NCBI GenBank assembly: GCA_948473115.1
Contig: CAOKWI010000014.1
Location: 1 to 64,000, forward strand
From: an uncultured Lachnospiraceae bacterium
GTDB taxonomy: Bacteria; Bacillota; Clostridia; Lachnospirales; Lachnospiraceae
Direction of reading: 5' to 3'
Length of the DNA: 64,000 bases
Shown: positions 26,730 through 36,095 of the stretch, piece after piece
Position numbering within the stretch: the stretch's first letter is position 1
How the letters are laid out: every line of letters begins with the position of its first letter
Notes under the pieces: generated by a model
Told to the model about the DNA's origin: nothing
What the model saw: the letters and a program-made list of their open reading frames with translations, nothing else
Database searches by the model: none
Program-made: the position numbers and the translations under genes

Positions 26730-28104
26730 TCAGGCCGGAAAGCACCTGATCCAGTACATCAAAATATTCTTCAAAAGTCTTTTTGCAGCAGCCGGGGTTG
26801 TCGATGACGATCCCGGCGCTTCGCAGTCCCGTCAGGGAGAAGCCCATGGCCATACGGTGGTCGTCATAGGTTTCGACCAGGGATGCTTTCGGCTGGCCTG
26901 GGTAAATCGTAATGCTGCTTTCCGTCTCTTCGCACCGGATTCCCATTTTACGAAGCTCCGTGACAATGGCGGTGATCCGGTCGCTCTCCTGAAAGCGGAT
27001 GTGTCCGATCCCCGTGATGGTAGTGGGGCTGTCGGCGTAAGGCGCAATGGCGGCCAGGGTGATGGCCTGGTCGGAGCAGGCCGACAGATCCGCCGTGACA
27101 CCGTGGAAAACGCCGTCTGCGGGAGGCTCCACCAGGATCCCCTCCCCGGTATCGGAGACGGAGCAGCCCATTTCCCCTAACAAACGGATAAAAGCCACAT
27201 CCCCCTGCAGGGAGTCGAAATGTACCTGCTGCACCTGCACGGAAATCCCCAGAAGGGGACTCATGGCATAAAAATAGCATGATGCGGAGACGTCAGGTTC
27301 GACCTGGTAATCCAGCGCCCGGTAGGACTGTCCCGATGCCGTGCGGTAGCCCATGGGAAGCGTGCTGTTGATACAGCCGTTGCAGCTGTGATTCTCATTG
27401 TTGCCTCCGCAGTAATATAAGGGCGCGGCGGTTACCCCGAACTGCTCCATCATTTTAACCGTCATATCGACATATGCCCGTCCGTGGGTTCCTTCTATAT
27501 AAGTAGTAAAATCCTGCTCCGACAGGCAGGAGGCGATCAGAAGCGCGCTCAGGAACTGGCTGCTGGAGTCTATATTGACGGAGATCCGGTCTTTTTGGAA
27601 GCCATGGCTGATCAGTGTGAAGGGAAAGTGGCCGGGCTCCCCGCAAACCACCTCGCAGCCCAGTTCCTTCAGGGAATCCAGCAGGGGCGCCATGGGCCGT
27701 TTCCGCATCTGTTCCGAGGCGTCCATATGGTAGACACCATGGGAAATGCCCAGATAAGCGGTCAGGAACCTTGCCGCAGTTCCGGCGCTTCCCACGAACT
27801 GTTCCGCCTCTGCCCTGGGCACGGCGCCGCCATGTCCCTCCACGGCGATCACTTTCGCCGCTTCGTCCACAGAGGTCTCAAAGCCCAGGTCCTGAATGCA
27901 TTTCAGGAAGTGCCTGGAATCGTCGGAAAACAGGACGCCCCGCAGCGTGGACCTGCCGTCGGCAAGGGTGGCAAGCAGCAGGGCTCTGTTGGTAATGCTC
28001 TTGGAGCCGGGAACGGATACCTTGATGGGCGCCTGTAAGCCTGCGGCTGCCTTACGGGCTTGCAGGGTCTGGTAAATGGCTGGTACGGAATAAGTTTTCT
28101 TCAT
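26713..28104 (-). CDS. aroA: 3-phosphoshikimate 1-carboxyvinyltransferase (EPSP synthase)
   Basis: 463 residues, slightly longer than usual. KVSVPGSKSITNRALLLA near residue 28 binds both substrates; GSAGTAARFLTA near residue 105, SEQMRKRPM and a late DDHRMAMGFSL block are diagnostic. The enzyme joins PEP to shikimate-3-phosphate in chorismate synthesis. A His/Asn/Cys-rich insertion around residues 230-245 (CGGNNENHSCNGCINS) is unusual for the family. It stands alone on the minus strand. Confidence 0.94.
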   Translation of the reverse strand: MKKTYSVPAIYQTLQARKAAAGLQAPIKVSVPGSKSITNRALLLATLADGRSTLRGVLFSDDSRHFLKCIQDLGFETSVDEAAKVIAVEGHGGAVPRAEAEQFVGSAGTAARFLTAYLGISHGVYHMDASEQMRKRPMAPLLDSLKELGCEVVCGEPGHFPFTLISHGFQKDRISVNIDSSSQFLSALLIASCLSEQDFTTYIEGTHGRAYVDMTVKMMEQFGVTAAPLYYCGGNNENHSCNGCINSTLPMGYRTASGQSYRALDYQVEPDVSASCYFYAMSPLLGISVQVQQVHFDSLQGDVAFIRLLGEMGCSVSDTGEGILVEPPADGVFHGVTADLSACSDQAITLAAIAPYADSPTTITGIGHIRFQESDRITAIVTELRKMGIRCEETESSITIYPGQPKASLVETYDDHRMAMGFSLTGLRSAGIVIDNPGCCKKTFEEYFDVLDQVLSGLTGSCG

Positions 28105-28198
28105 AGTTGGATTCCTTTTTTATTTTCAGGGCAGGGTTATGGGAAATTCATAGTTGAAAAATCAGCCCCAATAACTTACAATACACTTAACAGAACAG

Positions 28199-28282
28199 CT
28201 ATTTCTTATTTTTCAAATTAGGAATTGCAATGATTAGTAAAGCCATAGTGAGCATGATTTGCATTTCTTCATATGTACTCAT
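28199..28282 (-). CDS. Putative holin-like toxin peptide (27 residues)
   Basis: A 27-codon gene reads MSTYEEMQIMLTMALLIIAI and ends in a basic NLKNKK tail. This is the pattern of the putative holin-like toxin family of Firmicutes: a short polar start, one membrane helix, then a basic tail, often part of type I toxin-antitoxin pairs. A GGGGTGATT ribosome site precedes the ATG (28280-28282). An antisense RNA antitoxin would be expected but cannot be read directly. Confidence 0.78.
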   Translation of the reverse strand: MSTYEEMQIMLTMALLIIAIPNLKNKK

Positions 28283-28417
28283 AATAATCACCCCTTCCAC
28301 AGAACTCGGATCAGGTGAGGGCACGTCCCCCGGCTGCCCTATTAAGCATATTATGTTATCAAGGCTCATGTCGTTTCATTGTAATCACACATATTAGTAT
28401 AAAATAAAAATTCCCCC

Positions 28418-28446
28418 TTGACAATAGTGAACATAAGTAGTAATAT
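28418..28446 (+). promoter_or_regulatory. Sigma-A-type promoter upstream of cysK
   Basis: TTGACA (28418-28423) and TAATAT (28441-28446) are 17 bases apart. Transcription would run through the 14-bp repeat array into cysK, giving a leader of about 255 bases. Confidence 0.72.
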
Positions 28447-28521
28447 ACAATCCATAATATTCCTATTAAATAACTAGGAATTGGGCCATGCAGGGAGTCG
28501 TGGAAATGGAGACATGAAAGT

Positions 28522-28689
28522 GAAATCACGGAAACGAAATCACGGAAACGAAATCACGGAAACGAAATCACGGAAACGAAATCGCGAAAACGAAATCGCG
28601 AAAATGAAATCGCGAAAACAAAATCATGGAAACAAAAACGTGGAGACGAAAACACGGAGACGAAGACATGGCAATGAAAATATGGAATT
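28522..28689 (+). repeat. Twelve 14-bp tandem repeats in the cysK leader
   Basis: Head-to-tail units of GAAATCACGGAAAC: the first four are identical and later ones drift (GAAATCGCGAAAAC, GAAAACACGGAGAC). No spacers. The strand is nearly free of T. The array ends about 10 bases before the ribosome site GGAGGAG of cysK. Confidence 0.95.
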
Positions 28690-28707
28690 GGATTGGAGGA
28701 GAACAGT

Positions 28708-29646
28708 ATGGGAAAAATTTATGCAAGCGCAACGGAACTGATCGGACACACTCCTTTGCTTCAGGTCAGTAATTACGCCGGGGATCAGGGGATCACGGAA
28801 GCTGTCCTGCTGGCGAAGCTGGAATATCTGAATCCTGCCGGCAGCGTGAAGGACCGTGTGGCCCTGGCCATGATCGAGGACGCGGAGAAGAAAGGAACCT
28901 TAAAGCCCGGCGCCACCATTATCGAGCCCACCTCCGGCAACACCGGGATCGGCCTGGCCAGCGTGGCGGCGGCGAAGGGATATAAGACCGTGCTGACCCT
29001 GCCCGAGACCATGAGCGTGGAGCGCAGGAATCTGTTAAAGGCATACGGGGCGGAACTTGTCCTCACCGAGGGGGCGAAGGGTATGAAGGGCGCTATCGCC
29101 AAAGCGGAGGAACTGCAGAAGACCATTCCCGGGGCAGTGATCCTGGGGCAGTTCGACAATCCCGCCAATCCGGCTGCCCATGCGGCTGCCACAGGCCCTG
29201 AGATCTGGGAAGATACGGAGGGAAAGGTGGATATCTTTGTGGCAGGCGTGGGCACCGGCGGTACAGTCACCGGTATCGGTACATTCCTGAAATCAAAGAA
29301 TCCCGCCATTAAGGTGGTTGCCGTGGAGCCCGCGGATTCCCCCGTGCTTTCCGGCGGACAGCCCGGCCCCCACAAGCTGCAGGGCATTGGGGCGGGGTTT
29401 GTTCCTTCTATATTAAATACACAGATTTATGACGAGGTCTTCACCGTGACCACGGAGGAAGCCTTTGCCACAGGACGTCTGATTGCCCGTAAGGAAGGAA
29501 TCCTGGTGGGCATCACCTCCGGCGCGGCGCTATTCGCGGCGGCACAGATTGCAAGGCGCCCTGAGAACAGGGGAAAGACCATTGTAGCCCTGCTTCCCGA
29601 CTCCGGTGACAGATATCTTTCCACGCCGATGTTTACAGAAGCCTGA
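28708..29646 (+). CDS. cysK: Cysteine synthase (O-acetylserine sulfhydrylase)
   Basis: 312 residues. [11 protein letters not shown] near residue 37 holds the PLP-binding Lys; [12 protein letters not shown] near residue 68 binds the substrate carboxylate; [12 protein letters not shown] holds the PLP phosphate. It makes cysteine from O-acetylserine and sulfide. ATG 28708 lies 6 bases after GGAGGAG; upstream codons belong to the repeat leader. metNIQ and an Rrf2 (CymR-like) regulator follow downstream, a coherent sulfur block. Confidence 0.95.
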   Translation: MGKIYASATELIGHTPLLQVSNYAGDQGITEAVLLAKLEYLNPAGSVKDRVALAMIEDAEKKGTLKPGATIIEPTSGNTGIGLASVAAAKGYKTVLTLPETMSVERRNLLKAYGAELVLTEGAKGMKGAIAKAEELQKTIPGAVILGQFDNPANPAAHAAATGPEIWEDTEGKVDIFVAGVGTGGTVTGIGTFLKSKNPAIKVVAVEPADSPVLSGGQPGPHKLQGIGAGFVPSILNTQIYDEVFTVTTEEAFATGRLIARKEGILVGITSGAALFAAAQIARRPENRGKTIVALLPDSGDRYLSTPMFTEA

Positions 29647-29695
29647 ACTTGTGGTAAACTGCCTAAGGAACAATTCCTCTGTGAAATGTCGGCGG

Positions 29696-29856
29696 TAAGG
29701 AACTGTTCCCAAATAACCTGTCATATTCCTTGCCTTTTTCTCCGCCCGCACCGCTTAAAAATCAGTTACATAGCCCGCTATGCGCCTGATTTTTAAGTGG
29801 CACCGGCGAAGAAAAATCCTGCGGACTATTGACATGTTATTTCGGGACAGTTCCTA
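29696..29856. repeat. Palindromic element with TAAGGAACTGTT ends
   Basis: TAAGGAACTGTTCCCAAATA (29696 on) is mirrored, with small changes, by TGTTATTTCGGGACAGTTCC near 29835-29853. A central stem CTTAAAAATCAG/CTGATTTTTAAG lies near 29755-29800. Its outer bases match the element family at 17641 and 35604. With about 190 unremarkable bases it fills the gap before metN. Confidence 0.75.
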
Positions 29857-30043
29857 AACACTGAACTCCCGAATGGCAAGGCCAAAGTGTGAGAACGATG
29901 GTTTTAGGAAAACGATGATCAAGGCGTTTTGTAATGGCAGTTCTGACCGGCCGGACAGATGCGGAGTGAAACCGGAGGGATACTGTCACTGGTACATTTG
30001 CCTGATTCTTTGGAAAGCAATGCGCCAGGGAAAGGCGTAGAAA

Positions 30044-31054
30044 ATGGAACCTATCATTCAGATTCAAAAGGTCACCAAGACATTTCTGGGAAAGGACAAT
30101 CAGGTAGAGGCGCTCAAGGGCATCACCCTTGATATTGAAAAGGGCGATATCTACGGCATCATCGGTATGAGCGGTGCGGGAAAGTCTACCCTGGTGCGTT
30201 GCCTGAACTTCCTGGAAAAGCCCACCACGGGCACGGTATTGATTGAAAATAAGGACCTGTCCGCCATGACGGAAAAGGAACTTCGGCATACCAGGACGGA
30301 GATCGCCATGATCTTCCAGCACTTTAATCTGCTGATGCAGAGGAATGTCCTGGACAATGTATGCTTCCCCATGGAGATTGTGGGGATGAAAAAGGCGGAT
30401 GCCAGAAAGCGTGCCATGGAACTTCTGGAGATCGTAGGGCTTTCCGAGAAGGCGAAGAGTTATCCCGCGCAGCTTTCCGGCGGACAGAAGCAGAGGGTCG
30501 CTATCGCCAGGGCACTGGCCAACAACCCCAAGATCCTGCTCTGTGACGAGGCTACCAGCGCCCTGGACCCCACCACCACGAAGTCGATCTTACAGCTGCT
30601 GCAGCAGATCAACAGGGACTATGGCATTACCATTGTGATTATCACCCATGAGATGACGGTGGTGCAGGAGATCTGCTCCCATGTGGCCATTATTGACAAC
30701 GGCGAACTGGCGGAGCACGGGACGGTGGAGGAGGTATTTACCTCGCCCAAAACCCCGGCGGCGAAGAAGCTGGTATTTATGATCAATCCCCAGATGGCGG
30801 AGATGCGCAGCAAAAGGTGTATCCGCATCGTGTTTGTGGAAAATTCCTCCTTTGAACCGGTGATCGCCAACATGATCCTGGAGTGTAAGGCGCCGGTGAA
30901 CATCCTGCTGGCGGACACCAAGGATATCAACGGGATTGCCCATGGGCAGATGATCCTGCAGCTGCCGGAGGATGAGAATATTGCGGCGAAGATGATCCAT
31001 TATTTACGGGAGAGAAAGCTGACGGTGGAGGAGGTGGATTCCTATGTGGAATGA
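30044..31054 (+). CDS. metN: Methionine ABC importer ATPase
   Basis: 336 residues. Walker A GMSGAGKST, signature LSGGQKQRV and Walker B ILLCDEATSALDP form a normal ABC domain. From about residue 260 a ferredoxin-like NIL domain (ENSSFEPVIANMILECKAPVN) follows; it binds methionine and inhibits transport in the family. Its stop lies 11 bases inside the permease gene, so the two are coupled. Confidence 0.94.
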   Translation: MEPIIQIQKVTKTFLGKDNQVEALKGITLDIEKGDIYGIIGMSGAGKSTLVRCLNFLEKPTTGTVLIENKDLSAMTEKELRHTRTEIAMIFQHFNLLMQRNVLDNVCFPMEIVGMKKADARKRAMELLEIVGLSEKAKSYPAQLSGGQKQRVAIARALANNPKILLCDEATSALDPTTTKSILQLLQQINRDYGITIVIITHEMTVVQEICSHVAIIDNGELAEHGTVEEVFTSPKTPAAKKLVFMINPQMAEMRSKRCIRIVFVENSSFEPVIANMILECKAPVNILLADTKDINGIAHGQMILQLPEDENIAAKMIHYLRERKLTVEEVDSYVE

Positions 31055-31745
31055 GATCGTTACATACTGGCAGCAGGAGGGAACCATCATGACACCCATG
31101 GTAAGCTATCTGCTGGAAAATATCTGGGTGACGCTATACATGACGGTAGTGTCCACCGTGCTGGCTTATGTGCTGGGACTGCCCATGGGAATTGCCATGG
31201 TGGTCACGGCGCCGGGGGGACTGCGGTCCAATCATGTGGTATACAGAATCCTGGATTTTGTGGCCAATATTGTGAGAAGTGTTCCGTTCCTGATCCTGCT
31301 GATTTTGGTGATACCCCTGACCCGCATCCTTGTGGGGAAAGCCTACGGCCCCACCTCCGTGATCGTGCCCCTGGTACTGGCGGCGGCGCCCTTCATTGCG
31401 AGAATGGTGGAATCCTCCCTGCTGGAGGTGGACAAGGGCGTGATCGAAGCGGCCCAGAGCATGGGCGCCAACCTTTGGACGATCATCTGGAAGGTGATGC
31501 TGGCGGAGGCCAGGACCTCGCTGATCGTGGGCGCCACCATTGTGCTGGGAACCGTCCTGGGCTATTCCGCCATGGCGGGTATCGTGGGCGGCGGCGGACT
31601 GGGCGACATTGCCATCCAGTACGGCTACTACCGCCGGGACAATGAAGTCATGTGGCTGTGCGTGATCCTGCTGGTGGTGCTGGTACAGGGTATGCAGTAC
31701 ATAGGAACCAGGATTTCCAAGAAGATGGACAAAAGGGTACGTTGA
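31044..31745 (+). CDS. metI: Methionine ABC importer permease
   Basis: 233 residues with about five membrane helices and the EAA loop EAAQSMGANLWTIIWKVMLAEA (about residues 133-154). GGGGLGDIAIQYGYYR near the C-terminus is a MetI hallmark. Overlap with metN and the following metQ define the operon. Confidence 0.94.
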   Translation: MWNEIVTYWQQEGTIMTPMVSYLLENIWVTLYMTVVSTVLAYVLGLPMGIAMVVTAPGGLRSNHVVYRILDFVANIVRSVPFLILLILVIPLTRILVGKAYGPTSVIVPLVLAAAPFIARMVESSLLEVDKGVIEAAQSMGANLWTIIWKVMLAEARTSLIVGATIVLGTVLGYSAMAGIVGGGGLGDIAIQYGYYRRDNEVMWLCVILLVVLVQGMQYIGTRISKKMDKRVR

Positions 31746-31898
31746 CAGTTGGTACTGACAGCCGGAATGGAGGCTGTTTAGTATAGAGAAAGTTTCGGCA
31801 TGAGGCATGAGGGGAATCTCCGGGGGTACAATGGAATCAGATACCATAATGGCCGGGATGCCGCAAACAATACCATGAGTGGTAAAGGAGGATACATT

Positions 31899-32708
31899 AT
31901 GAAAAAGAAACTGATTGCGCTTTTAAGCGCGGCTGCCCTGACGGCAGGGGTACTGACCGGCTGCGGCGGCGGAAGTGACGACAAGACGATCAAGGTGGCG
32001 GCGTCCGCCGTGCCCCATGCGGAGATCCTGGAGCAGGCGAAGCCCATCCTGGCGGAGCAGGGCTACACCCTGGAGGTCCAGGTGTTTGAGGACTATGTGC
32101 AGCCCAACAATGTTGTGGATTCCGGCGACTTTGACGCCAACTATTTCCAGCATATCCCTTATCTGGAGAACTTCAATGAGGAACATAACATGAACCTGGT
32201 GAATGCGGGAGGCATCCATTATGAGCCCTTCGGGCTTTATCCCGGAAAGGAAACGGACCTGGCAAATATGCAGGGTGCTACCATAGCGGTTCCCAACGAC
32301 ACCACCAATGAGGCACGTGCGCTGCTGCTGCTCCAGGACAACGGCTACCTGACGCTGAAAGAGGGCGCCGGCCTGAATGCCACCAAGCTGGATATTGTGG
32401 ATAACCCTTATAACATTGAGATCGTTGAACTGGAGGCGGCACAGATCCCCAGAACCCTTCCCGATGTTTCCTTCGGCGTCATGAACGGCAATTATGCCCT
32501 CCAGGCAGGCTACACGGTGGCGGAGAACGCGCTGCTGTACGAGAGCGTCGATTCCGATGCGGCAGCGACCTATGTGAATGTGATCGCCGTAAAGCAGGGA
32601 AACGAAAATTCCGACAAGATCAAGGCACTGGTTGACGTGCTGAAATCTGACGCCATCAAGGATTACATCAATGAAAATTATAACGGCGGTGTGATTCCTT
32701 ATAAATAG
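31899..32708 (+). CDS. metQ: Methionine-binding lipoprotein (NlpA family)
   Basis: 269 residues with lipobox LTGC. KVAASAVPHAEILEQ, DYVQPNNVVDSGDFDANYFQHIPYL and the terminal NENYNGGVIP are signatures of the NlpA/MetQ family, which captures methionine for MetNI. ATG 31899 follows AAAGGAGG. It closes the metNIQ operon. Confidence 0.94.
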   Translation: MKKKLIALLSAAALTAGVLTGCGGGSDDKTIKVAASAVPHAEILEQAKPILAEQGYTLEVQVFEDYVQPNNVVDSGDFDANYFQHIPYLENFNEEHNMNLVNAGGIHYEPFGLYPGKETDLANMQGATIAVPNDTTNEARALLLLQDNGYLTLKEGAGLNATKLDIVDNPYNIEIVELEAAQIPRTLPDVSFGVMNGNYALQAGYTVAENALLYESVDSDAAATYVNVIAVKQGNENSDKIKALVDVLKSDAIKDYINENYNGGVIPYK

Positions 32709-32719
32709 GATGGGATTCA

Positions 32720-32747
32720 AACAGTTCAGACAGGACATTGAACTGTT
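32720..32747. repeat. Small AACAGTTCA palindrome after metQ
   Basis: AACAGTTCA and TGAACTGTT face each other across 10 bases, the same ends as the larger elements at 16811 and 48310. It lies 10 bases after the metQ stop and may end that transcript. Confidence 0.55.
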
Positions 32748-32791
32748 AAGACGGATTGGCATGGCCGAAGGGTTAAATTCAGGGTATCGAT

Positions 32792-33232
32792 ATGAAGATT
32801 TCAACGAAAGGCAGATATGCGGTGCGGGTCATGCTTGACCTGGCGCTGAATCATACGGGAGAGTGCATCAAGGTCAAGGATATCGCCGCCAGACAGGGCA
32901 TTTCCGAGAAATACCTGGAGCAGATCATCGCCGTGCTGAATAAGGCAGGTTATGTGAAAAGTGTCCGCGGCGCCCAGGGCGGTTATAAGATCGCCAGGGC
33001 GCCGGAGGAATACACCGTGGGGATGATCCTGCGGCTGACGGAAGGCTCCATGGCGCCCGTGGCCTGTCTGGACGAAGGCGCGGAGGAGTGCGAGCGCTGC
33101 GATACCTGCGAGACGCTGCAGGTCTGGAAAGACCTGTACGCGGCCATCAATCAGGTCATCGACAATGTGACCATCGCGGATCTGGTGGAAAGACGCCGGA
33201 AGCGTGAGGGGAATCTGGATTACAGTATATAA
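32792..33232 (+). CDS. Rrf2-family transcription regulator
   Basis: 146 residues. MKISTKGRYAVRVMLDLA and the winged HTH ISEKYLEQIIAVLNKAGYVKSVRGAQGGY are typical of Rrf2 (IscR, CymR). Four cysteines follow near residues 90-105 (CLDEGAEECERCDTC), more than CymR has and suited to an Fe-S cluster. Lying behind cysK-metNIQ it probably controls cysteine/methionine or Fe-S genes; that is inference. Confidence 0.88.
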   Translation: MKISTKGRYAVRVMLDLALNHTGECIKVKDIAARQGISEKYLEQIIAVLNKAGYVKSVRGAQGGYKIARAPEEYTVGMILRLTEGSMAPVACLDEGAEECERCDTCETLQVWKDLYAAINQVIDNVTIADLVERRRKREGNLDYSI

Positions 33233-33348
33233 CAGCATCTTGTGCATGACTGTATTATACAATATGGCGGCAGATGAAGCATGCCGAAGATATGTGCCGA
33301 AAATATATGCTAAAGACATATATTGATAGTCGACCGATATTTAGTATA

Positions 33349-33377
33349 TTGACTAAATTGAAAGATTGGGATAATAT
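33349..33377 (+). promoter_or_regulatory. Promoter for the agrA-agrC pair
   Basis: TTGACT (33349-33354) and TAATAT (33372-33377) are 17 bases apart, about 80 bases before the response-regulator start. The surrounding about 225-base gap is AT-rich and otherwise empty. Confidence 0.65.
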
Positions 33378-33457
33378 AAAGTATACTTTATGTTATTCTG
33401 ATCTTTTTTTGTATGAAAGAATTACAAAAGAAAGTAACGCAGAAATGGGGAAGACGT

Positions 33458-34228
33458 ATGCTTAAAATTGCAGTATGTGATGACGAGGGAAGCGACAGGG
33501 AGAAAGTCTGTGAACTGATCCGGCAATTTGGGCGGAAGGACACCAGGGAATTTGATATACAGCAGTTTGAATCAGGGGAACAGTTTTTAGGGAGCGATTA
33601 TGAACCTGACATTTTGTTTTTGGATATTGTCATGTATGAAAAGGACGGCATACAGACAGGGGCTGAAATGAAAAGGCGCCATCCTGACGCGCTCATCATC
33701 TATACAACAAATTTCAACGAGCAAATGTCAACGGCGTTCAATCATATACACGCATTTGGATATCTGGTGAAGCCGATTTCGGAAGACGACCTGTTCCGTA
33801 TCCTGACAGATGCTGTCCAACAGGCGGTAAACAGGGAAAAGGGGTGCTGCGTTACCTTCCTGACTGAGAACAATACCATAGCAGAACTGCCGGTTAAGGA
33901 CATATTGTATTTTGAATATCTCAGCCGGAAGATCAGGATTGTCACGTGGGATGGAACATATCTGTGCGCTTCGGAAAAGATCGGCAGGATAGCGGAAAAA
34001 ATGAAACCTTATGGTTTTATCATGTCACACCAGAGTTTTGTTGTCAACCTTTATCAGGTGGAGTCGATAGACAGGCAGATGCTGGTCATGAAAAACGGGG
34101 AAAGAGTATACTTGGCGCAGAAAAGGGCTTCCTCTGTCAGAAAGCAGCTGATGCAGCTTGCGGAAGAATCATTAAACAAAACACAAAGGGTGCGAAGGCA
34201 GGCCTCACGGAAGGGAGATACTGCTTAA
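33458..34228 (+). CDS. AgrA-like LytTR response regulator
   Basis: 256 residues. Receiver domain 1-125: acidic DDEG near residue 8, phosphoacceptor Asp in ILFLDIVMYE near residue 53, and Lys in LVKPISEDD. A LytTR DNA-binding domain follows (about 145-240: ILYFEYLSRKIRIVT, and FIMSHQSFVVNLYQVESID), as in AgrA/VirR/ComE. ATG 33458 is behind GGGGAAG. It overlaps the sensor gene in TAATG and should be phosphorylated by it. Confidence 0.9.
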   Translation: MLKIAVCDDEGSDREKVCELIRQFGRKDTREFDIQQFESGEQFLGSDYEPDILFLDIVMYEKDGIQTGAEMKRRHPDALIIYTTNFNEQMSTAFNHIHAFGYLVKPISEDDLFRILTDAVQQAVNREKGCCVTFLTENNTIAELPVKDILYFEYLSRKIRIVTWDGTYLCASEKIGRIAEKMKPYGFIMSHQSFVVNLYQVESIDRQMLVMKNGERVYLAQKRASSVRKQLMQLAEESLNKTQRVRRQASRKGDTA

Positions 34229-35550
34229 TGGAGATGCAGCTGCTCGATCATCTGGGAAAATTTATGTCATGTACTGTTACCGTATTTATAATGTTTCAGT
34301 ATTTTGACACAAAATATGCGCGCAGGTTTTATTCCAGATTTTTGTATACCATAATAAAGTTTCTTTGCCTGTCAGCAAATTATATGCTGTACTTGATAGA
34401 TAATCCGGTTGTAAATATGCTATTTTGGCTGGTCATGACATTATTTGTCGGGGGTACGCTTTACTATGACAATCATTTGGGGAGAATAAAATGTTTCATT
34501 ATCAATTATGTATTCGTGCTTTCCAATGCCATCTGCGAAGCGGTAGGAGTGATGCTGGTCAACGCTGCAAATTATTTTTTGCACTTAAATCAGGATAGAT
34601 ATACCTTTTCGTTTGTGCGGACCGTAGCAGGCTCTGCAGCATGCGTGCTGCTGTATTATCTGGTTCTAAAGCGTATTTTTATTCAAAAGAAGGCGGAACG
34701 CATATTTGTTGTCCAATACCTGATCTATGCTGTCGCTGCGGTCTACGTGTTGGTCAGCATAGGAGAAATTCTGGTTCTGGGTACCCGGGAGACGGACAGC
34801 ATTGCATTCAGGTTTATGATTTTAAACGCTTTTTTTGGAATTTTTCTCAATCTGTATTTATTTTATCTGTTGGACGCATTCGCAGAAAATAGGGAACTGA
34901 AATACAGGATAACATTATATGAAAAGCAGGAAAAGCTTAATTACGAGTATTATGCAAAGCAGGCGGACAATTATAAGATTACGTTGTCGTTCCTCCATGA
35001 TTTCAGAAAGCATGTAAAGGTTCTCAGGGAACTTGACCAGAAAGGGAAATTACTGGAAGTACAGAGTTATGCCAATGCCGTTGAAAATATGCTGTCCCCG
35101 CTATTGGTGAAGCAGTATTGCAGAAATGTAATATTAAATATCATCATAGATGATAAAGTGGAATTTTGCGCTAAAAACGGGATTGATTTTGAGGTGGAAG
35201 TCTATGGCATCGATATTGATTTTATGGAGCCCATCGATATAACAACGATTTTCGGCAATCTGCTGGACAATGCGGTGGAAGCCTGTAAGGAAATGGAAAA
35301 GAGACATATTGTGTTGGAGGCAAAAGCATTTAACGGTCTGATATACGTGCAGCTTTCCAATTCGTTTTCAGGAAAAACCAGATGGGATTCCAGGGGATTC
35401 CCTTTGTCAAATAAAGGCGAGCAGCATGGTATCGGATTAAAAAATGCAGAGAAAATCCTGAAAAAATATAATGGCAGTATGGAATTTTCTACAGTGGAGG
35501 ATATGTTTACCGTAAAGATCCTGCTTAGTAGCTGTAAGGCGTCCTGCTGA
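34228..35550 (+). CDS. AgrC-like sensor histidine kinase
   Basis: 440 residues. About six N-terminal membrane helices (about 1-215) are typical of peptide-sensing AgrC kinases. The phosphoacceptor His lies in SFLHDFRKHVKVL (about residue 255). The GHKL ATPase has N-box NLLDNAVEACKEM (about 345) and GIGLKNAEKIL (about 400). It should sense the cyclic peptide encoded by agrD downstream. ATG overlaps the regulator's stop, so the pair is co-translated. Confidence 0.9.
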   Translation: MEMQLLDHLGKFMSCTVTVFIMFQYFDTKYARRFYSRFLYTIIKFLCLSANYMLYLIDNPVVNMLFWLVMTLFVGGTLYYDNHLGRIKCFIINYVFVLSNAICEAVGVMLVNAANYFLHLNQDRYTFSFVRTVAGSAACVLLYYLVLKRIFIQKKAERIFVVQYLIYAVAAVYVLVSIGEILVLGTRETDSIAFRFMILNAFFGIFLNLYLFYLLDAFAENRELKYRITLYEKQEKLNYEYYAKQADNYKITLSFLHDFRKHVKVLRELDQKGKLLEVQSYANAVENMLSPLLVKQYCRNVILNIIIDDKVEFCAKNGIDFEVEVYGIDIDFMEPIDITTIFGNLLDNAVEACKEMEKRHIVLEAKAFNGLIYVQLSNSFSGKTRWDSRGFPLSNKGEQHGIGLKNAEKILKKYNGSMEFSTVEDMFTVKILLSSCKASC

Positions 35551-35603
35551 TCCTTGCAGTCAATGGGACAGCAAGTCCTGGCGGCTCTGGATATGTTAAG
35601 CAC

Positions 35604-35816
35604 TTAGGAACTGTTAAAGAATTAATCTTCACATTTGACTTGTCTGGGATTGCAAATGCTGCGTTGGTCTACGCTCCGCTTCGGTCCGTGCTGGACGTGT
35701 GCCACTGGCACACAGCACCATCAGTCGACGATGCCCACATCGTCTCCTTCTTCCGCCTTGCTTTTGCAATCTCATCCTGCGTCAAAGTGTAAAGTTAATT
35801 CTTAACAGTTCCTTAG
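35604..35816. repeat. Full-length AGGAACTGTTAAAGAATTAA element
   Basis: TTAGGAACTGTTAAAGAATT at the left end is mirrored at the right end (AATTCTTAACAGTTCCTTAG). The 213-base interior has small palindromes (GTGCCACTGGCAC; GATGCCCACATCG) and no gene. It separates agrC from agrD. A short form is at 17641-17734. Confidence 0.85.
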
Positions 35817-36053
35817 CAATGATTTCTTGCACAAGGTGGCAAAAATTTGGTTCCGGTTTATCCGGTTTAGGGTTTTGTCAGACTATATACGGATATTTAT
35901 AAATGCAGGCAGATGGGATGAAACTCATCTGCTTTTTCTTCCCTTTTCTTTCTCTTTTTATATTTCCTTTCTCCTTTTTCTCTCTATTCCTCTTAAAACA
36001 GTCTATTGTTTTACCCATTTAATCGCCCTGCCCATGTAATCAGAATGATGAAA

Positions 36054-36084
36054 ATTGTCGAATAGGTAGAAATATTGTCGAATA
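36054..36084 (+). promoter_or_regulatory. Direct repeats upstream of agrD, likely LytTR sites
   Basis: ATTGTCGAATA occurs twice, at 36054 and 36074, exactly 20 bases apart, with a weaker third (ATTGCAAGATT) at 36095. LytTR regulators such as AgrA bind paired direct repeats about two helical turns apart just before a weak -35 box, which is the arrangement here. Confidence 0.65.
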
Positions 36085-36095
36085 TGTAAAAAATA

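Noticed and set aside
28522..28689. CRISPR-like array
   Set aside because: Units are contiguous 14-mers without spacers and there are no cas genes.
29857..30043. SAM or T-box riboswitch before metN
   Set aside because: Methionine importers are often so controlled, but I could not find the conserved S-box or T-box cores or a terminator/antiterminator pair here.
35699..36039. Small hydrophobic open frames between agrC and agrD
   Set aside because: They cross the palindromic element and an AT-rich gap, have no ribosome sites and no recognisable product.
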